Part shown: one piece after another, positions 6,591-10,671 of the stretch
Layout of the letters: each line of letters starts with the position of its first letter
Position numbering within the stretch: the stretch's first letter is position 1
NCBI GenBank assembly: GCA_903832165.1
Contig: CAILAQ010000139.1
Location: forward strand, 1 to 10,671
Length of the DNA: 10,671 bases
From: an uncultured Bacteroidota bacterium
Lineage (GTDB): Bacteria; Bacteroidota; Bacteroidia; Bacteroidales; UBA12481
Reading direction: 5' to 3'
The notes under the pieces: model-generated
The model's input: the letters and a program-made list of their open reading frames with translations, nothing else
The model's database searches: none
Told to the model about the DNA's origin: nothing
Made by a program: the position numbers and the translations under genes

Positions 6591-7972
6591 ACGAAGATTT
6601 TTTCCAGGGATATAAGGGGGAAGGCCTCGATATACTTAAAAAGTTCAATGTACGCGTCTGGGGTATTGCGGAATTTGAAACAACAAGGGGGTTCTTCAAA
6701 GGTACCGTTTTGCCTCGCGCTGAAAATGACGACCACCATCATATTGTTGTCAAGATAGCCACCGGTTATAATATCGGAATCGATACCCACACCATCCTGT
6801 CGATGAAGGAAGTAAATTACTTTAAGGCAAATTATAAGATTCCCGAAAAGGAATTCCCGTTTACGCCTAACCTTCCAAAGGTCAAACTCATTGGTACCGG
6901 CGGCACGATCGCCAGCCGATTGGATTACCGCACCGGCGCCGTAATCCCGGCCTTTTCACCGGGTGAATTATATGGTGCGGTTCCTGAGCTGGCTGAAATC
7001 TGCAATCTCCATACCGAAAAAGTATTTGCAGTATTCAGCGAAAACATGGGCCCTGATCAGTATAAAGCATTGGCGATTGCAATAAAAAAAGAGATCGAAG
7101 GTGGCGTTGATGGCATTGTTATCGGCCATGGCACGGATACGCTGGGACACACAGCAATGGCTCTCTCCTTTATGGTTCAGAATTCTCCCATTCCAATTAT
7201 TTTAGTAGGTTCACAGCGTTCTTCCGACCGTCCTTCTTCGGATGCCGCCTTAAACCTGATGCACTCCTGTTACGCTGCAGGACATGGTGACATTGCAGAG
7301 GTAATGGTTTGTATGTTCGGACCCACCTCCGATGAATATGGATTCTTGCATCGTGGAACCCGAGTCAGAAAAATGCACTCCTCCTATCGTTCAACTTTCC
7401 GTACCATTGGCGACACACCTATTGCAACGGTTAGAAGAGGAGAAGTGCGGCTGATCAAGAAAAAATACAATCACCGCCGTAAAGATCGCAATGTTGATAT
7501 ATACCCATTTTTTGAAGACCGGGTTTCGATGATTTACTTTTATCCGCACATGCATCCAGACACAATCGACTCCCTGGTTGACTTGGGATACAAGGGAATA
7601 ATCATCATCGGCACCGGGCTTGGCCACGTAAACAAGGAGTTATATCCGGCCATTGAACGTGCGCGTGACCGTGGGGTTGCCATATACATGACTGTTCAAA
7701 CTCTCTGGGGTTACGTTCATATGTATGTTTATGATACGGGCCGCGACCTGATGGCGATGGGTGTGATCCCTCTTGAGAACATGTTACCCGAGGCTGCATA
7801 TATCAAACTGGGATGGGCGCTTGGCCAGACTTCAGACCTTGAAAAGGTAAAAGAGATCATGCTAAAGCCTATAAATGAGGAAATTACAGGCCGCGAGCCC
7901 TATAATGGATACTTGGTTTACCAGGGAGGAGTTCCTGAGGTTGAGGATTTCGTCAGAAAATACAGGAAGTAA
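6587..7972 (+). CDS. gatD: Glu-tRNA(Gln) amidotransferase subunit D (archaeal-type GatD, asparaginase-like)
   Basis: This 461-residue protein is predicted to release ammonia from Gln or Asn and channel it to GatE. Residues about 15-77 form the N-terminal SH3-like barrel found in GatD but not in plain asparaginases (GFFKGTVLPRA, KIATGYNIGI). The asparaginase/glutaminase domain follows, with all expected catalytic residues: T107 in GTGGTIAS (103-110), T183 and D184 in HGTDT (181-185), and K262 in RVRKMHSS (259-266). Other GatD signatures are YRTGAV (114-119), SENMGPDQYK (151-160), VGSQRSSDRPSSDAALNL (207-224), and TSDEYGFLHRGTRVRKMH (247-264). YDTGRDLMAMGVIPLENMLP (382-401) is a further match. 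Some 25-30 residues after about 430 extend past the usual archaeal C-terminus. The ATGA overlap with gatE implies coupled translation. At its 3' end it overlaps the convergent Nudix gene by 20 bp. A cytosolic L-asparaginase I was rejected because of the barrel, these motifs and the gatE neighbour. Confidence 0.94.
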   Translation: MNEDFFQGYKGEGLDILKKFNVRVWGIAEFETTRGFFKGTVLPRAENDDHHHIVVKIATGYNIGIDTHTILSMKEVNYFKANYKIPEKEFPFTPNLPKVKLIGTGGTIASRLDYRTGAVIPAFSPGELYGAVPELAEICNLHTEKVFAVFSENMGPDQYKALAIAIKKEIEGGVDGIVIGHGTDTLGHTAMALSFMVQNSPIPIILVGSQRSSDRPSSDAALNLMHSCYAAGHGDIAEVMVCMFGPTSDEYGFLHRGTRVRKMHSSYRSTFRTIGDTPIATVRRGEVRLIKKKYNHRRKDRNVDIYPFFEDRVSMIYFYPHMHPDTIDSLVDLGYKGIIIIGTGLGHVNKELYPAIERARDRGVAIYMTVQTLWGYVHMYVYDTGRDLMAMGVIPLENMLPEAAYIKLGWALGQTSDLEKVKEIMLKPINEEITGREPYNGYLVYQGGVPEVEDFVRKYRK

Positions 7973-8579
7973 ATATCCATTCGAACTCGCTCATTATCAT
8001 TGCCGTTGCACCCCAGATACGTTCACCTTCGGCATCATAATATGGCGCAATGATTTCTATGTCCGACCGCTTTAGAATCATGGTTTTGCGGTTCTCCGGA
8101 TTAAAAAGATGTTTTAAAGGGGCAACAATAACCCCGGCAACCTCTTTTTGGTCACAAATAAAATCCGGTTGCAACTCAACATATCCGATAAGCGGTTGAA
8201 TGATAAAGTTACTGTGCGGCACATATAAAGGTGTCAATTTCCCTATCACTTTAATCAGGTCAGGATCCACTCCAACCTCTTCAAAAGTCTCTCTCTTTGC
8301 CGTATCAGCAAGATCCAGGTCGGATTTCTCCTGTTTCCCGCCAGGAAGTGAAATTTGTCCGCCATGCGGTCCGCCAGCCGTTCTGTGAATAAATACAGTA
8401 CTTAATCCTTTGTTACCCGGAAACAACAAGATCATCACACCGCTGGATGTTGGATTCGATCCATCAAATTGGTCCATTCCCGGGGGCCTGATGGAAGGCG
8501 CCATTATCTCCTGAGCAGGTCGGCCGGGTAGCTCCTTCCTGAGGCATTCACCAAGATGTAACATTTGATTATTAATCAT
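7953..8579 (-). CDS. Nudix hydrolase, CoA pyrophosphatase (NudL-like) type
   Basis: This is a cytosolic Nudix-fold hydrolase of 208 residues, the usual NudL length. Numbered from Met at 8579, HRTAGGPHGGQISLPGG (65-81) matches the CoA-pyrophosphatase (UPF0035) signature that precedes the Nudix box. The catalytic RETFEEVGV (96-104) supplies the metal-binding glutamates (E97, E100, E101). The G81-to-R96 spacing is one residue longer than the canonical Nudix box, as in E. coli NudL. Such enzymes split CoA or its derivatives into phosphopantetheine and 3',5'-ADP; the substrate is inferred. I chose the ATG at 8579, which overlaps the porin stop (ATGATTAA, 8 bp). An in-frame ATG at 8600 lies deeper inside the porin gene, and one at 8564 also fits the LHLGECLRKELPG beginning. 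It probably shares a transcript with the porin gene. Its 3' end overlaps gatD. Confidence 0.9.
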   Translation of the reverse strand: MINNQMLHLGECLRKELPGRPAQEIMAPSIRPPGMDQFDGSNPTSSGVMILLFPGNKGLSTVFIHRTAGGPHGGQISLPGGKQEKSDLDLADTAKRETFEEVGVDPDLIKVIGKLTPLYVPHSNFIIQPLIGYVELQPDFICDQKEVAGVIVAPLKHLFNPENRKTMILKRSDIEIIAPYYDAEGERIWGATAMIMSEFEWIFTSCIF

Positions 8580-10524
8580 AGAAATGCCAGTATACTCCAT
8601 ATTTAAGATGGGGTCTCATTGATGGATAATGCAGCACAGCAAACGATTGTTCAGGAAGCAGACCGGCAAAAGTCTGGCACCACTCCACAAATATCCTGGT
8701 CCGTTTGACTTTAAACTGGCCAAATACATTCAATCCCGGGTAATTCCCCAGAATCTTTTCATTCTGGCCGAAGAAGACTCCGGTTGCCGGCATATAAGCA
8801 TAACCATAAAATCCGGTATTGAAGTTCAGATCAAATCCATATTCAACCTGCAAGTCACCACCTGTAGATGGAAAGTGTATATCATGATGAATGTAGGTAG
8901 ATGTGGAACCGACAAATAATGGCAGCCGGATTTTGTCTGAGGTGCTATATTGAACCAGGGCAGATACCGACGATCTGAATATTCCTGCTTTAAATTCCTT
9001 TGAACCCCTGGCTGAAAAAACTGTCATCCTGCTATTCAACTGTGCAGGTAATCCTAAAGTATCGAAATAGATCCATCCCATATTTGTGACGACACTTCCT
9101 GTTATTGCAACCTTTCGCCCGGGAATATTATATTTAAGATTAACTCCGGATTCCTGCTGACGATTGAAATTATTGGTCCATCGAAAATGATTGGAGTGGT
9201 AGTTCGCAATAATTGGATCAGCGGTACAGCCGCGCGCAAACAATTCGAGTGAAATCTTCGACCCGCCAGTTTTTTTACCAGGTGTTAAACTATAAAAAGC
9301 TCTCAGGTTGTAATCCCCTGCAGAATAGCCTGCAGCAGTCCAGGAAGCCGAAAGTTCAAAATTTGTCAAGGAATCACGCATGACAACTTCTCCATTCAAT
9401 CCCAGCGCATATCCGTAACTCAAGGTATCCGTCTGTTTGTAGCGATAGAAATCTGGATTCAGCCCGCCGTTTAAAACCAGCGGAAACCGTCCAAATCGCA
9501 ATGTATCAGACACAACGCTAACTTTATTCGTCCAGGACAAGAAGCTTATGGAATCTTTGGTAATTTGATCCTCAGACCATGTATCCTGATAAAATGCAGC
9601 ATCTGTTTTTGAGTCCGAATATTTTCGGGAAACATTTGAGATTTTAAAAACATGAATAATTCGCAGACCCTTTCCATTGGGAGACAAAGAATCCACGACA
9701 GGTAAAAGAGAATCCTTGATTAGTAAGACAGAATCCTTTCTGCCAGCCAGGGAGTCTTTTGGGAGAGAGTCGATTTGAATCAATGGTTTGGGTTGGTGCT
9801 TCTCCAGAGAAATGAATCCGGATTGTACACCCTGAAACATCAGTGCCGACATTTTAGTTGCAGCACCAGATAGATTAACTGCCAGATAAGAAGGATCTGC
9901 AGATGCAGTTAAGGATTGATCTGATTCCAGTCCGCCGTTTTCAGAAAAGCCGAAAGATTGTCGGTTAATGCCGGTAACCAGGTGGTAGTTTTTTCTATTT
10001 AGGATATAATTTGCACTAATTGCAGATGAATTTGCCTTTTGGTTACTAAAATGTCCTTCAGAGTTATAATAATTTCCCAGGACGGTAATATTTCCCTTAT
10101 TCTTGAGACCACGGGCGAAGATTGCCTTGATGGTTTGTCCATTTTTATCGGCAGTTCCGCCGCTGTTATAATTTAAAAGGGAGTACGGTGATTTTGCGGA
10201 ATAGAATACCATTTCAGGCATATTGTAACCGTATCCGTCGATGCCTTCAAAAACAAGAGGATTAAAGGCCTCTCTGACAGGACGATATTCGTTGATTATT
10301 GCAGGTAGTCCGTCATTCCCAAGATCAGACCAGGAGCTGGAATATGTTCTGTAAAGAGGTTTATGGAACTGGCTCCCGGAGAGGATAGTATCTACAGGTT
10401 GCGCGATAGTATCCTGATGATTGATTTGGTAGATGAACCGCGTTACTGGTGTTTTCGTTTTCTGGTTATACGCAGATGCTGAGAGTATCAGGAGAAGAAT
10501 AAGAAGGCAGGCCGGTTTTTTCAT
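8572..10524 (-). CDS. Outer-membrane beta-barrel protein, Bacteroidota 'putative porin' family
   Basis: This 650-residue protein begins with a strong Sec signal peptide (MKKPACLLILLLILSASA, cleavage near residues 18-20). An N-terminal region (about 55-125) contains LGNDGLPA (68-75), YNMPEMVFYSAKSPYSLLNY (100-119) and the following GG turn, which is the beginning I associate with the Bacteroidetes 'Putative porin' family (Pfam PF14121). The rest alternates polar and aromatic residues in many beta-strand-like stretches. It ends in an aromatic-rich strand, YGVYWHFYD, a typical outer-membrane barrel C-terminus. Residues about 250-281 are an inserted polar linker with five DS(L/V) units. The family is predicted from structure to be outer-membrane channels; the solute is unknown. 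The start codon lies only 16 bp past the 5S rRNA terminator stem, so its own promoter must be very close or overlap the terminator. The Nudix gene overlaps its 3' end. Confidence 0.8.
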   Translation of the reverse strand: MKKPACLLILLLILSASAYNQKTKTPVTRFIYQINHQDTIAQPVDTILSGSQFHKPLYRTYSSSWSDLGNDGLPAIINEYRPVREAFNPLVFEGIDGYGYNMPEMVFYSAKSPYSLLNYNSGGTADKNGQTIKAIFARGLKNKGNITVLGNYYNSEGHFSNQKANSSAISANYILNRKNYHLVTGINRQSFGFSENGGLESDQSLTASADPSYLAVNLSGAATKMSALMFQGVQSGFISLEKHQPKPLIQIDSLPKDSLAGRKDSVLLIKDSLLPVVDSLSPNGKGLRIIHVFKISNVSRKYSDSKTDAAFYQDTWSEDQITKDSISFLSWTNKVSVVSDTLRFGRFPLVLNGGLNPDFYRYKQTDTLSYGYALGLNGEVVMRDSLTNFELSASWTAAGYSAGDYNLRAFYSLTPGKKTGGSKISLELFARGCTADPIIANYHSNHFRWTNNFNRQQESGVNLKYNIPGRKVAITGSVVTNMGWIYFDTLGLPAQLNSRMTVFSARGSKEFKAGIFRSSVSALVQYSTSDKIRLPLFVGSTSTYIHHDIHFPSTGGDLQVEYGFDLNFNTGFYGYAYMPATGVFFGQNEKILGNYPGLNVFGQFKVKRTRIFVEWCQTFAGLLPEQSFAVLHYPSMRPHLKYGVYWHFYD

Positions 10525-10540
10525 GACGGGTAAAGATACA

Positions 10541-10572
10541 AAAAGCCCCGACTCTGATGAATCGGGGCTTTT
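10541..10572 (-). terminator. Intrinsic terminator of the rRNA operon
   Basis: A perfect 11-bp inverted repeat (10541-10551 with 10562-10572; minus-strand core GCCCCGA / TCGGGGC) encloses a 10-base loop. On the minus strand the stem is followed by TTTTTGT, giving a GC-rich hairpin plus U-tract directly downstream of the 5S rRNA. The plus-strand side is also followed by a short T-containing run, but no plus-strand gene ends here. Confidence 0.93.
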
Positions 10573-10578
10573 AAAAAA

Positions 10579-10671
<93 letters not shown>

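Noticed and set aside
6587..7972. The asparaginase-like gene as ordinary cytosolic L-asparaginase
   Set aside because: The N-terminal SH3-like barrel, the RSSDRPSSDAA and YDTGRDL signatures, and the coupled gatE gene all point to GatD.

Overview
The window looks like a piece of a Bacteroidota chromosome, probably from the Bacteroidales/Marinilabiliales side and possibly an uncultured lineage. Pointers to this are a DUF1573 protein with the SSCGC motif, a Bacteroidetes-type outer-membrane 'putative porin', a NamZ (DUF1343) muramidase, almost no Shine-Dalgarno sequences, a TAnnTTTG-type promoter box, and a 5S rRNA of bacterial type. The species cannot be named from the sequence alone.

Layout, left to right. 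(1) Plus strand, 1-1824: the 3' part of a secreted DUF1573 protein, then a PLP-dependent class I aminotransferase 24 bp downstream. (2) 1821-2090: a gap between two convergent genes. It is bordered on each side by a tandem array of 7-bp units, and each array runs into the stop codon of the adjacent gene. (3) Minus strand, 2086-3279: a secreted DUF1343/NamZ-like exo-beta-N-acetylmuramidase. (4) Plus strand, 3314-7972: a tight three-gene run. It holds a LolC/LolE-like ABC transporter permease, then gatE, then gatD, the last two overlapping by 4 bp. (5) Minus strand, 10524-7953: an outer-membrane porin-like beta-barrel protein followed by an overlapping CoA-type Nudix hydrolase. (6) Minus strand, 10671-10541: the 3' part of a 5S rRNA and its intrinsic terminator, the tail of an rRNA operon that continues beyond the window.

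The most notable content is gatE-gatD. Together they would encode the heterodimeric Glu-tRNA(Gln) amidotransferase GatDE, described as the archaeal type. GatD is an asparaginase-like subunit that releases ammonia from an amide donor. GatE is a GatB-like kinase/transamidase carrying an AspRS-type GAD insertion. Bacteria normally use GlnRS or GatCAB, so a complete, intact GatDE pair amid ordinary Bacteroidota genes suggests inter-domain transfer and raises the question of which tRNA or substrate it serves.

The other genes are housekeeping or envelope functions: amino-acid metabolism, peptidoglycan salvage, lipoprotein sorting, an outer-membrane barrel and nucleotide sanitation. I see no mobile elements, CRISPR arrays, phage genes or tRNA genes.
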